The translations under genes were made by a program, and so were the position numbers. Positions 37,977-48,274 of a stretch of 64,000 nucleotides of DNA are shown in pieces; the stretch's first letter is position 1; each line of letters starts with the position of its first letter. This DNA is from Psychrobacter sp. 28M-43 (GTDB lineage: Bacteria > Pseudomonadota > Gammaproteobacteria > Pseudomonadales > Moraxellaceae). The stretch lies in NCBI RefSeq assembly GCF_014770435.1, contig NZ_CP061739.1, forward strand, positions 3,051,701 to 3,115,700. The letters are read 5' to 3'. The notes beneath the pieces are model-generated. The model did no database searches and was not told the DNA's origin. It saw only the letters and a list, made by a program, of their open reading frames with translations.

Positions 37977-39917
37977 TTATTTTTTGTCTTCGTCTACTTC
38001 AGTGAACTCAGCATCAACGACGTCGTCATCAGCTTTGTTGCTACTAGCATCGTCAGCACCTTGTTGGAACTGGCTTGGATCCATACCTTCTGCGCCAGCG
38101 CCGCTATCAGCGTAGATTTTTTGGCTGATTGGCAAGAATGCATTGTCTAATGCTTCAAGCTTAGCTTTGATTTCGTCATGGTCATCTTCTTTCGCTGCTG
38201 CTTCAAGCTCAGTGATAGCAGATTCTACTGTTGATTTTTCTTCATCAGTGACTTTATCTTCTGCTTCTTTTAGCGCTTTTTGTACAGCATGAATACGACC
38301 ATCTGCTTCGTTACGAACTTGCGCTAGGTTAGCGAATTTCTCATCTTCAGCAGCATTGGCTTCTGCATCGCGAACCATTTGTTCGACTTCTTCGTCCGAC
38401 AAACCAGAATCCGCTTTGATTTGGATACTTTGCGCTTTACCAGTACCTTTATCCGTTGCAGAGATGTTCATGATACCATCAGCATTGATGTCGAAAGACA
38501 CTTCGATTTGCGGTAGGCCACGTGGTGCTGGTGGAATATCCGTCAAGTCAAAACGACCAAGCATTTTGTTTTGATTAGCGATTTTACGCTCACCTTGATA
38601 TACCTGAATCGTTACAGCTGGCTGGTTGTCTTCAGCCGTTGAGAATACCTGTGATTTCTTAGTAGGAATCATAGTGTTTTTCTCGATAACTGGCGTCATA
38701 ACACCGCCCATCGTTTCGATACCTAGGGTCAATGGCGTTACATCAAGTAGCAATACGTCAGTTTTGTCACCCGACAATACGGCACCTTGAATCGCTGCAC
38801 CAGCTGCAACTGCTTCATCAGGGTTCACGTCTTTACGTGGCTCTTGACCGAAGAAGTCTTGTACTTTTTGCTGTACTAGTGGCATACGAGTCTGACCACC
38901 AACCAAGATTACATCGTTGATGTCGCCAATTTTTAAGCCAGCATCTTCAAGTGCAGTCTTACAAGGACCCATTGTACGTTGTACCAATTCTTCAGTTAGG
39001 CTCTCTAGTTTCGAGCGGCTGATAGTAACAACCAAATGCTTAGGGCCACTGCTATCAGCAGTGATGTATGGCAAGTTTACTTCAGTGCTTTGTGCACTTG
39101 ATAGTTCAATCTTCGCTTTTTCAGCGGCTTCTTTTAGACGCTGCATCGCAAGAGAGTCACCTTTTAGGTTAACGTCTTGCTCTTTTTTGAATTCAGCAAC
39201 TAAGAAATCAATCAATGCTGAGTCAAAGTCTTCACCACCTAGGAAAGTATCACCGTTGGTTGCTAGTACTTCGAACTGTTGCTCACCATCTACGTCTGCG
39301 ATTTCGATAATTGAGATATCAAAAGTACCACCGCCCAAGTCATATACAGCAACAGTGCTATCGCCCTGCTTCTTGTCCATACCATAAGCAAGTGCAGCAG
39401 CAGTTGGCTCATTGATGATACGTTTTACATCAAGACCAGCGATTTTACCCGCATCTTTAGTTGCTTGACGCTGTGAGTCATTGAAGTAAGCAGGTACAGT
39501 TACAACCGCTTCAGTCACGCTCTCACCAAGATAATCTTCTGCTGTTTTTTTCATTTTTTTCAAGATTTCAGCAGAAACCTGTGGTGGCGCAAGCTTTTTA
39601 CCGTTGATTTCTACCCATGCATCGCCGTTGTCTGCTTTAGCGATTTTGTAAGGAACCATACCGATATCTTTTTGCACGACTTTGTCATCAAAACGACGAC
39701 CGATCAAACGCTTGATCGCAAACAAAGTGTTGCTTGGGTTGGTTACTGCTTGACGCTTAGCTGACTGACCAACAAGCGTTTCGTCATCTTTATAAGCGAC
39801 GATCGATGGTGTTGTACGAGTACCTTCAGCATTTTCGATGACTTTAACTTTGTCACCTTCCATTACTGCTACACACGAGTTAGTAGTACCTAGATCAATA
39901 CCAATTACTTTACCCAT
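37977..39917 (-). CDS. dnaK: DnaK, Hsp70 chaperone
   Basis: Hsp70 chaperone of 646 residues. The actin-like ATPase domain begins [18 protein letters not shown] and includes the phosphate motif [10 protein letters not shown] and [11 protein letters not shown]. The linker is [13 protein letters not shown], followed by the substrate domain and a helical lid ending in acidic [10 protein letters not shown]. The start is the ATG after GGAG; an in-frame TTG two codons upstream is not used. grpE lies upstream on the same strand; dnaJ is not in the window. Confidence 0.98.
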   Translation of the reverse strand: MGKVIGIDLGTTNSCVAVMEGDKVKVIENAEGTRTTPSIVAYKDDETLVGQSAKRQAVTNPSNTLFAIKRLIGRRFDDKVVQKDIGMVPYKIAKADNGDAWVEINGKKLAPPQVSAEILKKMKKTAEDYLGESVTEAVVTVPAYFNDSQRQATKDAGKIAGLDVKRIINEPTAAALAYGMDKKQGDSTVAVYDLGGGTFDISIIEIADVDGEQQFEVLATNGDTFLGGEDFDSALIDFLVAEFKKEQDVNLKGDSLAMQRLKEAAEKAKIELSSAQSTEVNLPYITADSSGPKHLVVTISRSKLESLTEELVQRTMGPCKTALEDAGLKIGDINDVILVGGQTRMPLVQQKVQDFFGQEPRKDVNPDEAVAAGAAIQGAVLSGDKTDVLLLDVTPLTLGIETMGGVMTPVIEKNTMIPTKKSQVFSTAEDNQPAVTIQVYQGERKIANQNKMLGRFDLTDIPPAPRGLPQIEVSFDINADGIMNISATDKGTGKAQSIQIKADSGLSDEEVEQMVRDAEANAAEDEKFANLAQVRNEADGRIHAVQKALKEAEDKVTDEEKSTVESAITELEAAAKEDDHDEIKAKLEALDNAFLPISQKIYADSGAGAEGMDPSQFQQGADDASSNKADDDVVDAEFTEVDEDKK

Positions 39918-39965
39918 AATCAATTGCTCCTAATTTGTTTTTAACTATAAATACTTATTTATCCA

Positions 39966-39979
39966 GACCGTAGTCGGTC
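39966..39979. repeat. Small hairpin in dnaK leader
   Basis: GACCG-tagt-CGGTC is a perfect short inverted repeat within the expected 5' leader of dnaK, downstream of the heat-shock-like promoter. Confidence 0.35.
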
Positions 39980-39990
39980 ACTTGTTGCTA

Positions 39991-40020
39991 TATATCGGTT
40001 TACCCGTCGTATTTTTCAAG
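39991..40020 (-). promoter_or_regulatory. Sigma-32-like promoter of dnaK
   Basis: Read on the minus strand, CTTGAAA (40014-40020) matches the heat-shock minus-35 consensus. After a 15-base spacer, CCGATATA (39991-39998) is close to the CCCCATnT minus-10 element. It lies in the spacer between grpE and dnaK. Confidence 0.55.
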
Positions 40021-40100
40021 GTAGTAATCACGCAAAAACTGTGTTTCATGTCATTTTTTGTGAAAAACCTTCATATTAGTAGGGTTTAGCCCTAAAAATA

Positions 40101-40700
40101 TTACTGACCAACACGAACCATGGCCGGACGTAATAGACGGCCGTTTAGGCTATAACCTTTTTGTAAGACTGTACCAACTGTGTCTGCCGCTGCTTCTGGG
40201 TCAATGCCCACTGCTTCATGGAAGTCAGCGTTAAATTTTTCGCCTTGTGGATCGACCACTTCTACGCCGTTTTTGGTCAATACTGCTACCAATGCTTTGT
40301 GCGTTAATTGCACACCCTCAGCGACTGGATCATTGGCATCGGCATTTTCGATAGCGCGCTCTAAGTTGTCAACGATGTCTAACAATTCTTTAGCAAATTT
40401 CTGTAGCGCAAACTTTTTGCTCTTATCCGCTTCTTGCTCCATGCGTTTTTGCGCATTGTAAGCTTCAGCATTAGCGCGTGCAGTACCTTCTTTGGCTTGT
40501 TTTACTTCGCCTTCTAGCTCAGCAATACGCGCTTTGAAAGTATCAAGGTTGATTTCGTTTTCGATAGTCGTTTCTTCACCTGAATTATTCTGTGGATCAA
40601 ACTCTTTCATGGTTTCTTCTAAGATACTGTCATTGTGATCAATATTCTCATGTGCCACATTTTGGTCAAGATTTTCGTGGTTCGGGTTTTGCTCGCTCAT
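40101..40700 (-). CDS. grpE: GrpE, nucleotide exchange factor of DnaK
   Basis: Releases ADP from DnaK. The 199-residue protein has an acidic, disordered N-terminus, a long coiled coil (about residues 55-105) and the C-terminal beta-domain with the signature VLQKGYSLNGRLLRPAMVRVGQ. AAGGAG lies five bases before the ATG at 40700. It is separated from dnaK by 183 bases holding a second heat-shock-like promoter. Confidence 0.96.
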   Translation of the reverse strand: MSEQNPNHENLDQNVAHENIDHNDSILEETMKEFDPQNNSGEETTIENEINLDTFKARIAELEGEVKQAKEGTARANAEAYNAQKRMEQEADKSKKFALQKFAKELLDIVDNLERAIENADANDPVAEGVQLTHKALVAVLTKNGVEVVDPQGEKFNADFHEAVGIDPEAAADTVGTVLQKGYSLNGRLLRPAMVRVGQ

Positions 40701-40837
40701 GATAGCTCCTTGGAATTTCAATAATGAAGATTAAGAGACAGCACAGTAGACCGAATAATTACTGGTCCTACTATGCCATTATTAAATGCTCGATGTTTCT
40801 GACTCATTGTTTTTTTAATACGCTTCAATAGCTGCTT

Positions 40838-40865
40838 GATAAAGGTGATAAGGACAAATTTCAAG
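40838..40865 (-). promoter_or_regulatory. Possible sigma-32-like promoter of grpE
   Basis: On the minus strand CTTGAAA (40859-40865) is a perfect heat-shock minus-35 element, with a weak minus-10 candidate CCTTTATC 13 bases downstream. The rest of the 433-base spacer up to the hydrolase gene shows nothing else. Confidence 0.35.
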
Positions 40866-41133
40866 CCTAGAGCAAAGGAATTTTTACCATTTATGACAAA
40901 TATTCATGAAGTGTCATTAATACGATGCGTCAAACATTTTTGTTCCATGTCAATAAATCTCAATATTTACTCACAAAAAGAACAAAAAACCGCTATTTAT
41001 TCCCATTGCTTTACGCTTATTAATCAAGCTATTACCAAACGATACGCTATTACTCTGCTGTCTATTTTATCATTGCTATAAATATTATCGCCCACACTCA
41101 AATGCACGCTAAAAATCATTTATGAGAGCTGTT

Positions 41134-42546
41134 ATGTCTAATTCAAAAAATTTATCTATCAATACTTTGCTTAATAAAGCATTGATGACATTGCACTTAG
41201 CGTCAAAAGAAAATCCAGTGTCAAAAGAATCATCAAATCAAGATGCGAAAGCGTATGACTCATTAGAAAAACGTTTGAGCGTTAAAGAGAAAATACTCGC
41301 TTATAACCCTGTGGCAAACTATCAGCCGCATACATTGCATTACGCAATGAAAAGTCTCGGCTACTTACCAGACCCTATTTTGGAAGGCGCGATTGGTTAT
41401 CTTAAAGGCCCTAATTCAAAACAGTATCTGCATGCAAACGCTCATCTACGTCTCATCCTTGCAGTAAATAGTTACCTCAAAACGCCGTTAGAACTAACCC
41501 CAATGCCGGAATTGCGTGAGAGATTTACTGCTGATGCGGTAGCCATGCAATCACCTAGAATATGGCAGCAAGCCAATACGACTATGCTAGGCAATATAAA
41601 GCCCTTCACTAAAAAAGGTGACTCAGCTGTTAGTTGGAAAGATGAAACGATTGCCAATGCGGATGATGGCGACATGACTGTTCGTTGCTATAAAGCAGGC
41701 GGCAAAAAATCTGGTTTTAGAAGGAAACGTATCCATAACCCTGATGAAACAGTCATGCTGTTTTTTCATGGTGGCGGGTTCTGCATTGGTGATGTCGATA
41801 CACATCATGAGTTCTGTCATGCGGTCTGTGAGCAGACTGGCTGGTCTGTGGTTAGTGTCGATTATCGCTTAGCGCCTGAATGCCCTGCTCCAGCAGCCTT
41901 AAAAGACTGTATCACTGCATATGCTTGGTTGGTTGAGCATTGTCACACGTTGGGCGCATTACCTTCTCGTATCGTCTTGGCTGGTGATAGCGCAGGTGGT
42001 GGTCTATCAACTTTAATTGCGCAGCAGCTGACCGCGCCGAGTAAAAGCGCATGGGCAGACCTAGGCATAGATGGTCAGAAAATATTTAGTCTATTAGAAA
42101 AACTACCCGAACCTCTAGCGCAGATGCCTTTGTATCCAGTCACTGATATTGAAACGGATTACCCTAGTTGGGAGCTATACGGCGAAGGTCTACTATTAGA
42201 TCATGCTGATGTAGCAGTATTTGATGCTGCTTGTTTGGAAAATAGCCCACTGCCTCGCTTGCATATACTGAATTCACCTATGCTGGGCGATAACAGTAAA
42301 GTTTGCCCAACTTACATTGTGGCTTCTGAGCTCGACGTATTACGTGATGAGGCATTTGCTTATGCAAAGCAGCTGAAAGGTTACGGCGTTGCTGTAGAGA
42401 CCTATACTGTGCTTGGTGCACCGCATGGCTTTATTCATTTTATGAGTGTTCATCAAGGTCTTGGACAAGAAACAAACAATATCATTCATGGGTTTAATAG
42501 CTTTGTACGTGAAATCATCAGTACACAGTCACGCTTAGCTGCATAG
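41134..42546 (+). CDS. Alpha/beta-hydrolase, hormone-sensitive-lipase (HSL) family esterase
   Basis: Esterase or lipase of the HSL type. The oxyanion-hole motif is FFHGGGFCIGD, the nucleophile elbow GDSAGGG (catalytic Ser), the acid in ASELDVLRDEA, and the His in GAPHGFIHFM. About 200 residues precede the catalytic fold, longer than many family members. The ATG at 41134 is preferred because GAGAG lies six bases upstream; an ATG four codons earlier is also possible. No signal peptide is seen. Confidence 0.87.
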   Translation: MSNSKNLSINTLLNKALMTLHLASKENPVSKESSNQDAKAYDSLEKRLSVKEKILAYNPVANYQPHTLHYAMKSLGYLPDPILEGAIGYLKGPNSKQYLHANAHLRLILAVNSYLKTPLELTPMPELRERFTADAVAMQSPRIWQQANTTMLGNIKPFTKKGDSAVSWKDETIANADDGDMTVRCYKAGGKKSGFRRKRIHNPDETVMLFFHGGGFCIGDVDTHHEFCHAVCEQTGWSVVSVDYRLAPECPAPAALKDCITAYAWLVEHCHTLGALPSRIVLAGDSAGGGLSTLIAQQLTAPSKSAWADLGIDGQKIFSLLEKLPEPLAQMPLYPVTDIETDYPSWELYGEGLLLDHADVAVFDAACLENSPLPRLHILNSPMLGDNSKVCPTYIVASELDVLRDEAFAYAKQLKGYGVAVETYTVLGAPHGFIHFMSVHQGLGQETNNIIHGFNSFVREIISTQSRLAA

Positions 42547-42582
42547 ACCGTTAATTAGTTAGTTATCGGTTTGTATAACTAA

Positions 42583-43716
42583 TTAATTTGTATTGCCAGA
42601 TAGCGTAATCAACCAAATCTCTGAGCGCGATCCCAATCGAAAGGGAATGCCCCAAAAGCCATAACCAGAGGATACGACAAAGTGTCCTTTACCAATCTGC
42701 TCATAGCCATAGCCTAATCTATTAATAGCATTTACGATGAAATTAGCGGGAAATACTTGACCATTGTGAGTATGTCCCGAGACTTGTAAATCAATAGGTA
42801 ATTGACTGTGATTATCTATATCACTCGGTCTATGATCTAACAATATCACTGGCTGCGACGTATCTACTTGCGCAAGCAGCTCGGTAGTCGCTATACGTTG
42901 ACGTTTATGATTATCAAAACGTCCAACTAACCATACTGGTTGTCCCTCATGCTCGATACAGAGCACCTTATCGTTCAACAGTTGTGTACCTGCATTTTGC
43001 AGCGCTTCGCTAATAGGTCGCTCGTGACCATATAAATCATGATTGCCCAATGTCGCATAGACACCACCTGGCAGACTATTGCACAATTCTGCTAGGTTTT
43101 GCTCCATATGATATTCATTAAAGGCCTCTGTATTATCATCCATAATATCCCCTGGCATTAGTAGCATATCTGCACCAGAGCGAATCATAAGTTGCTGCAA
43201 TCTATCTATGGCTTTTACACCAAATAATCGCCCTATATGCAAGTCACTAGCGACTGCAATGCGTAGCGGCTTGGTTAAAGGTTTATCTATCTTAATAGAC
43301 AACTTGCGTATAACAGGAGCATAGGCACTATATAATGAATAAATAAATAGTCCTATAAATAGGAATAGCGCTAGTACTCTTAGACCTATAGCCATCTCAT
43401 TCGATTGGTGCAACGTACTGCCTGATAAAGCATTTACTAGTAGATACCCTCCGTAGAGTAGACTCACTGCCAACGCTGTCAGTATCATAAAATGCATGAT
43501 TAGCATCCACCCACTAATCCAACGATAACTGTTAGCAAATGCTCTTTTTACGCTCAATACTAATAGGCCATTAGTAATAATGAATACACTGGCCCATATC
43601 ATGGTCTGTAATGTTGGCGTTATCCAAGGCTGGAGCCACCACTGTATGCTCAATACTGTACCTAAGCTAAACAACTGTAATAGCAAAAAGATGGTGAAGA
43701 AAAATGCGTAACGCAT
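42583..43716 (-). CDS. Membrane-anchored calcineurin-like metallophosphoesterase
   Basis: Four hydrophobic helices occupy the first 130 residues. The phosphoesterase domain follows with VASDLHIGR, MPGDIMDDN, LGNHDLYG and SGHTHNGQ, the metal-ligand motifs of the YaeI/YkoQ-type subgroup. Family members cleave phosphodiesters such as UDP-diacylglucosamine, but the substrate here is not evident. The 377-residue product converges with the HSL hydrolase gene. Confidence 0.85.
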   Translation of the reverse strand: MRYAFFFTIFLLLQLFSLGTVLSIQWWLQPWITPTLQTMIWASVFIITNGLLVLSVKRAFANSYRWISGWMLIMHFMILTALAVSLLYGGYLLVNALSGSTLHQSNEMAIGLRVLALFLFIGLFIYSLYSAYAPVIRKLSIKIDKPLTKPLRIAVASDLHIGRLFGVKAIDRLQQLMIRSGADMLLMPGDIMDDNTEAFNEYHMEQNLAELCNSLPGGVYATLGNHDLYGHERPISEALQNAGTQLLNDKVLCIEHEGQPVWLVGRFDNHKRQRIATTELLAQVDTSQPVILLDHRPSDIDNHSQLPIDLQVSGHTHNGQVFPANFIVNAINRLGYGYEQIGKGHFVVSSGYGFWGIPFRLGSRSEIWLITLSGNTN

Positions 43717-43774
43717 GGACTGCCCTTAGACATAAATACGGATCGGTAAGCGATTATCAGAAGATAGTTTGTAA

Positions 43775-43790
43775 TGTTTCACATGAAACA
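43775..43790. promoter_or_regulatory. parS-type site
   Basis: TGTTTCACATGAAACA differs from the bacterial parS consensus (TGTTTCACGTGAAACA) only at one central base. It lies in the spacer between the metallophosphoesterase and the TIGR01777 gene. It is the parS site farthest from oriC in this window. Confidence 0.75.
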
Positions 43791-43802
43791 ACTGCTATAT
43801 AA

Positions 43803-44813
43803 CTATTTCCGATTTTCTAATGCTTGCTGGAGTGTCGAGTGTTTGAACGAATAACCTGCATCCAATAGCGCCTGTGGCAGTACCTTTTGACCATCGATAA
43901 GTAAGGTCGACATTTCGCCAAACATCAGCTTAAGCAAAAACTCTGGTAAAGTAAAAAACGTTGGGCGATGTAGCCATGAACCAAGTGCTTTGGTAAAAGT
44001 ATGATTGGTCACAGGATTCGGAGCAGTAAGGTTATATACGACTGCATTTCTATTATTTGCGGTACCGCTTGCAGATTTGATAGTGCTGTCACTAATAGGT
44101 GTATTGTCTTGGGCTAAGCTTTCAATGTGATTAACGTCTGGTTCTTTAGTAAGTTTAAGCTGCTGCTCAATAATAAAGATGACCGCACTAACCCAATCTT
44201 CACGGCTGATCCAGCTCATGATTTGTTGTCCATTACCCAACTGACCACCGACACCAAATTTAAAGGGTAGTAATAATTTAGCCACCATACCACCTTCAGG
44301 ATGGATGACTACACCTGTTCTGACGATAGCTACAGGAACATCGTGATCGGTTGCTTTAAGTGCTAATTGCTCCCATTCATCACATAATGTATGAGCAAAG
44401 TCTGTCTCATAATCGCTGTTTTCAGTCAGTGGCTTATCGCCTTGTGTACCATACCAGCCAATCGCTGATCCGCTCATCAGTAACTTGGGTTTTATACTAG
44501 CACGTGCGATAAAATCCAATATTGACTGAGTAGGTTTGATACGGCTCGCCATCAACTGTTCTTTTCGCTCATCGCTCCAACGAGAGTCAGCAATCCCAGC
44601 ACCTGCTAAATTTAATATGACATCAAAGCTCATATCAGAATTCGCAAGTTCATCATAAGTCATCATATTGATATCATCGGGATGTGGTTGACCGCTATTA
44701 CGAGTTAGCCAAGTAATCGCCACGTCTTTATTTTGCGCGCGAGACCGTGCTAGTAGCTCTCGACTGAATGCACTTCCCAAAAACCCTGAACCGCCACTGA
44801 TCAAAACATTCAT
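43803..44813 (-). CDS. TIGR01777-family epimerase (YfcH/SulA-like SDR)
   Basis: Extended SDR-like protein of 336 residues with the nucleotide-binding GGSGFLGSAFSREL, NLAGAGIADSRWSDERKEQL and MSGSAIGWYGTQGD, the diagnostic segments of the YfcH family. It has a C-terminal DUF1731 region (LPEFLLKLMFGEMSTLLIDGQKVLPQAL). The biochemical role is unknown. A Ser/Thr/Asn-rich insertion (about residues 218-250) interrupts the domain. Confidence 0.88.
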   Translation of the reverse strand: MNVLISGGSGFLGSAFSRELLARSRAQNKDVAITWLTRNSGQPHPDDINMMTYDELANSDMSFDVILNLAGAGIADSRWSDERKEQLMASRIKPTQSILDFIARASIKPKLLMSGSAIGWYGTQGDKPLTENSDYETDFAHTLCDEWEQLALKATDHDVPVAIVRTGVVIHPEGGMVAKLLLPFKFGVGGQLGNGQQIMSWISREDWVSAVIFIIEQQLKLTKEPDVNHIESLAQDNTPISDSTIKSASGTANNRNAVVYNLTAPNPVTNHTFTKALGSWLHRPTFFTLPEFLLKLMFGEMSTLLIDGQKVLPQALLDAGYSFKHSTLQQALENRK

Positions 44814-44892
44814 ACCCTACTCCCTATATGCCTCAAATATCACCACTATGACTTATCTTTGAGTTACTCATCGTTGAATTACTTATCGTTCA

Positions 44893-44941
44893 ATAAAAAC
44901 CAGACCGTTATAACCATCGTCTGCTTTTTTGTGGTTTTTAT
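44893..44941 (-). terminator. Possible terminator after tsaC
   Basis: Nested inverted repeats, CAGAC / GTCTG inside ataaaaacc / ggtttttat, lie between tsaC and the TIGR01777 gene. The minus-strand version ends in GTTTTTATT. The inner stem is short, so the call is tentative. Confidence 0.4.
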
Positions 44942-45103
44942 CAAAACGACTTTTACATGTTTTTGGTAAAGGAAGGTAGAAAAATAGGCAAGCTAGCAAA
45001 TAATTAATCTATAAACGCTCACGTAGATAAGGCACAGCGAAACCTATCACTTTGCATTGCAAGCAATCGCATCTGAGAAATTTAAGAGTTCGTATAGAGA
45101 TCG

Positions 45104-45733
45104 CTATCGAATGACGAAACCTGTCGTTGCGTCCCGAATCTGGCTAGGCAAGGTATAACCTAAAGTATCGCCCTGCAAATAACCAATTTGCTCATCAAAA
45201 TAAGCATAGGCGGCTTCAAAAGTGCTAGCAGGCGTTTGCCCTGATGGGTTGCAGCTTGTAGAAACTAATAGACCAAATGGATTCTGCTCACTGACCATCT
45301 GCTGGCAAAGCTGGCGAACTGTAGGATGCGAGATAACTCGGACTGCAATAGTCTGATGCTGACCTGTGATCCAAGTGGGTACAGTGCTCGCAAGCGGCTG
45401 AGGAATCGGTAATAACCAAGTATGTGCTTGGCGATTGTCCTGTTCATCTCCGCTATCATCTGTCTGCCAACTATCAATAATATGCTGGCACTGAACATCA
45501 TTTAAAGAGGCTAGTAAGGGGGCTAAGCGAGACACACTATCAGTAACGACTATCATGCCTTTGGCTTGTGGACGTTGTTTGATATCCAAAATACGCTGAA
45601 CAGCTGCTTGGTCATAAGGGTCGCAACCAATACCCCAAACGCTTTCTGTAGGGTACGCGAGCAGTTGCCCTTCTTTTAGCCATTTAGCAGCTTGGGTAGC
45701 AGAATTAGTAATAAGAGGTGTAAGTTGGCTCAT
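45104..45733 (-). CDS. tsaC: TsaC-type threonylcarbamoyl-AMP synthase (YrdC domain)
   Basis: Makes threonylcarbamoyl-AMP from Thr, bicarbonate and ATP for the t6A37 tRNA modification. The YrdC fold is shown by LAYPTESVWGIGCDPYDQAAVQRILDIKQRP, an N-terminal ATP-site motif, and LVSTSCNPSGQTPASTF with SxN. The 209 residues show no Sua5 C-terminal domain, so it is the TsaC form. It belongs to a tsaC-dprA-lysM arrangement found in many gammaproteobacteria. Confidence 0.93.
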   Translation of the reverse strand: MSQLTPLITNSATQAAKWLKEGQLLAYPTESVWGIGCDPYDQAAVQRILDIKQRPQAKGMIVVTDSVSRLAPLLASLNDVQCQHIIDSWQTDDSGDEQDNRQAHTWLLPIPQPLASTVPTWITGQHQTIAVRVISHPTVRQLCQQMVSEQNPFGLLVSTSCNPSGQTPASTFEAAYAYFDEQIGYLQGDTLGYTLPSQIRDATTGFVIR

Positions 45734-45850
45734 GACTTAAATGGTTCGTAGAAGTAAATTCTAATAATACCACAAGAGAGATATTGTCTAGGAGAGTCTA
45801 TAACTAAGGGCTGTCTATGCCAGTGTCTAATAAGGAATATTTACAATACT

Positions 45851-47107
45851 TTAAACGCGCAAATATCGTCCACCTTGTTCGCTGATAAGACCCATTAGTT
45901 CAAGCTCCATTAGCTGACCAATCAACTGCGGCGGTGCAAGCTTGGTTGCACTAATAAGCGCATCTAAATCTTGCCCATGCCAGTCAAGCTGCTCATAGAT
46001 TGCAGCTAAATGCTCAGGCACAAAGACTGTGCTGCGCGCAGGTTTTATCTCAAAGGATGATTGCTGGCTAGTAGATTTGATTGAGTTTTTCTCTATCTCA
46101 AACTCGTCAGAAGTCTGAGTAATATTCGAGAGATTGCTATTAGAATTGGTAGCGTTCGCTGTTCTATAAGTGCCTTTATCATAGTCAAGCTGACCATTGA
46201 CGTCTTCTAGTACTTGCTGAGGATGATAAACCAAGGTTGCGCCTTCACGTATCAAATGATGACAGCCCTCTGCATTGCTATTGTCAATATGACTGGGAAT
46301 AGCAAAGACCTGTTTACCTTGTTCAGACGTGAGACGTGCTGTGATAAGCGAGCCGCTTTTAATTGTCGCTTCTGTTACAATGGTTGCGAGACTCAGCCCA
46401 GCTACCAGACGATTACGACGCGGAAAAGTATGTTTATGAGGCTGCGTATGCGGTAGTAGCTCACTGATAATGCAGCCACCTTGCTCAATAATTTGAGTAA
46501 ATAACTGATCTCGATGATTGGGATAGTTTACATCGATCCCCGTACCCATTACACCAACCGTCCGTCCCTGATAGTCAGGGTCTGCCTGTGCTAGTGCACC
46601 TAAATGTGCGCGTTTATCTACACCCATAGCTAAGCCGCTAGTAACAATATAGCCTGCCTGCGCTAGGTATTGCGCCATATCAAACGTGATTTTTTGCGCA
46701 TGCGCGGTGGGTTTGCGGCTACCTACTATAGCTATTTGTGCTTGATGTAGGCGCGCGCTATTCCCACGATAAAATAATAATGGCGGCGGGTCGTAGATTT
46801 GTGAGAGTTGGGCAGGATAATCGGCGTCATCAGCGAACAGCAAACCATAACGCCCATCTATCAATGCTTGCTGAATCTTATCGATATTGGCGAGTGTTTG
46901 CTCTGGCTGTTCATGACGTTTGAGATGAGTATGATGAATACCGAGCTGCTTCCATGCCTCTACTTTAGCTTGCCAAGCAAGCTGCGGATAACTGAAAGAA
47001 GTGATCAATTTGTGATAAGCAGATAACGATGCATTCACCTCGTACCACAGCGCTAGGATAGCGCGCTGATCGTCGGATAAAGAAGAGGTGACTGCCGTCA
47101 TTGTCAT
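45851..47107 (-). CDS. dprA: DprA, DNA-processing protein
   Basis: Loads RecA on incoming single-stranded DNA during natural transformation. The Rossmann core has VGSRKPTAHAQ, TSGLAMGVDKRAH, VMGTGIDVNYP, FPRRNRLVAGLS and EATIKSGSLITAR, all standard DprA motifs. A SAM-like N-terminal part and a C-terminal winged helix (about residues 355-418, DLDALISATKLAPPQLIGQLMELELMGLI) complete it. A Ser/Asn-rich linker joins the last two. Its presence with comM suggests a transformable bacterium. Confidence 0.94.
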   Translation of the reverse strand: MTMTAVTSSLSDDQRAILALWYEVNASLSAYHKLITSFSYPQLAWQAKVEAWKQLGIHHTHLKRHEQPEQTLANIDKIQQALIDGRYGLLFADDADYPAQLSQIYDPPPLLFYRGNSARLHQAQIAIVGSRKPTAHAQKITFDMAQYLAQAGYIVTSGLAMGVDKRAHLGALAQADPDYQGRTVGVMGTGIDVNYPNHRDQLFTQIIEQGGCIISELLPHTQPHKHTFPRRNRLVAGLSLATIVTEATIKSGSLITARLTSEQGKQVFAIPSHIDNSNAEGCHHLIREGATLVYHPQQVLEDVNGQLDYDKGTYRTANATNSNSNLSNITQTSDEFEIEKNSIKSTSQQSSFEIKPARSTVFVPEHLAAIYEQLDWHGQDLDALISATKLAPPQLIGQLMELELMGLISEQGGRYLRV

Positions 47108-47176
47108 CTGTCTCGTATAGGCAAGCTTAGATTAGTATTTAGTTTAATATATTGCTTAATAAAACCTTATAGTTAT

Positions 47177-48274
47177 TTATAAATAAGGAGGTGGTAATAA
47201 CTGATCGCCAATATTAAGTGGCAGCTCAGAATCAAGTACATAAGCATAGCTGATGTGGTCAAAGGTATTAAAAACCATTACCATACCGCTAGGCTCGTTT
47301 GGTAGACGTACCGGTGTGTCATTATCTTTAGTATCACGTACCAAAGGCCCTTTTTGATAAACCGTCAGCACATCACCTGGCTTAGCACCTTGTAAGCTGC
47401 CTAAATTGATGGCGACCACACTACCCTTCGCAGCCGAGCTGATAGAGTCCATCACACGTACGATCATACCGCCGCGACTGACACTTGCAGGCGTTGGATA
47501 AAAGACAGGAGGAATAGCGTTGTCTAACTCTACAAACACCCGATCCCCTTCACGCACTTCTTTGCCATAACTATCAATAAGCTGCAAGCTAGTCACACCA
47601 TTACTTTCTGTAGAAGTAACGAGACCAGTCGCCACCTGCGTAACTTCTAAGCCGATCACTTCTTGCGTTTTGGGGTCTACATATAGCTCACCCTCACGGT
47701 AGACACCGTAACGCTGGCCTACGATAAGCGGTACGCCTTTAGCATAGACTTTATCACCGCGCGCAGTAATTAAGTTACGGTTTTTAGAAGCTAAAATATA
47801 AGGCGTGGTATTAAAGTCTTGAGGATTAACGATAAGCGTTTTATCAAGCCAATGCTGAATAGCCGACCACGGAATAGGAGGAATGCTATTGGCCGTCGAG
47901 GTAATCGCGACCGTGCTCGTACTTACATTTCCAGTAAGCTGCTTTTCAACGCCAGCACAGCCTTCACCAGTATCAACGCCAATCAGCGTTTTACCTTGAA
48001 TCACACAAAGGATAAGAACGTCATTAGGGTAAATAAGGTTTGGATTTTTGATTTGCTTATTGGTTGCCCAAATTTCTTTCCAGCGCCATGGGCTATCTAG
48101 ATAGCGACCTGAGATGTCCCATAAAGTATCGCCTTTTTTGACGATATAACGATTGGGCGCATCAGCTTTGATAGTTGGCGGCGGATTGTTAGCTTGAGCC
48201 GTGCTCATCAACATGGCACTACTAAACGTCGTAATTAACAGTGCTTTTGCTATCTTTTTTAAGCTCATCTTCAT
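47177..48274 (-). CDS. LysM-domain cell-wall-binding protein
   Basis: Periplasmic protein with a signal peptide (MKMSLKKIAKALLITTFSSAMLMSTAQA) and one LysM repeat (RYIVKKGDTLWDISGRYLDSPWRWKEIW) near residues 40-90, followed by about 270 residues of beta-rich sequence. This LysM architecture next to dprA is common in proteobacteria. The function is presumably tied to the envelope or peptidoglycan. The ATG at 48274 is chosen for the signal peptide. Confidence 0.85.
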   Translation of the reverse strand: MKMSLKKIAKALLITTFSSAMLMSTAQANNPPPTIKADAPNRYIVKKGDTLWDISGRYLDSPWRWKEIWATNKQIKNPNLIYPNDVLILCVIQGKTLIGVDTGEGCAGVEKQLTGNVSTSTVAITSTANSIPPIPWSAIQHWLDKTLIVNPQDFNTTPYILASKNRNLITARGDKVYAKGVPLIVGQRYGVYREGELYVDPKTQEVIGLEVTQVATGLVTSTESNGVTSLQLIDSYGKEVREGDRVFVELDNAIPPVFYPTPASVSRGGMIVRVMDSISSAAKGSVVAINLGSLQGAKPGDVLTVYQKGPLVRDTKDNDTPVRLPNEPSGMVMVFNTFDHISYAYVLDSELPLNIGDQLLPPPYL

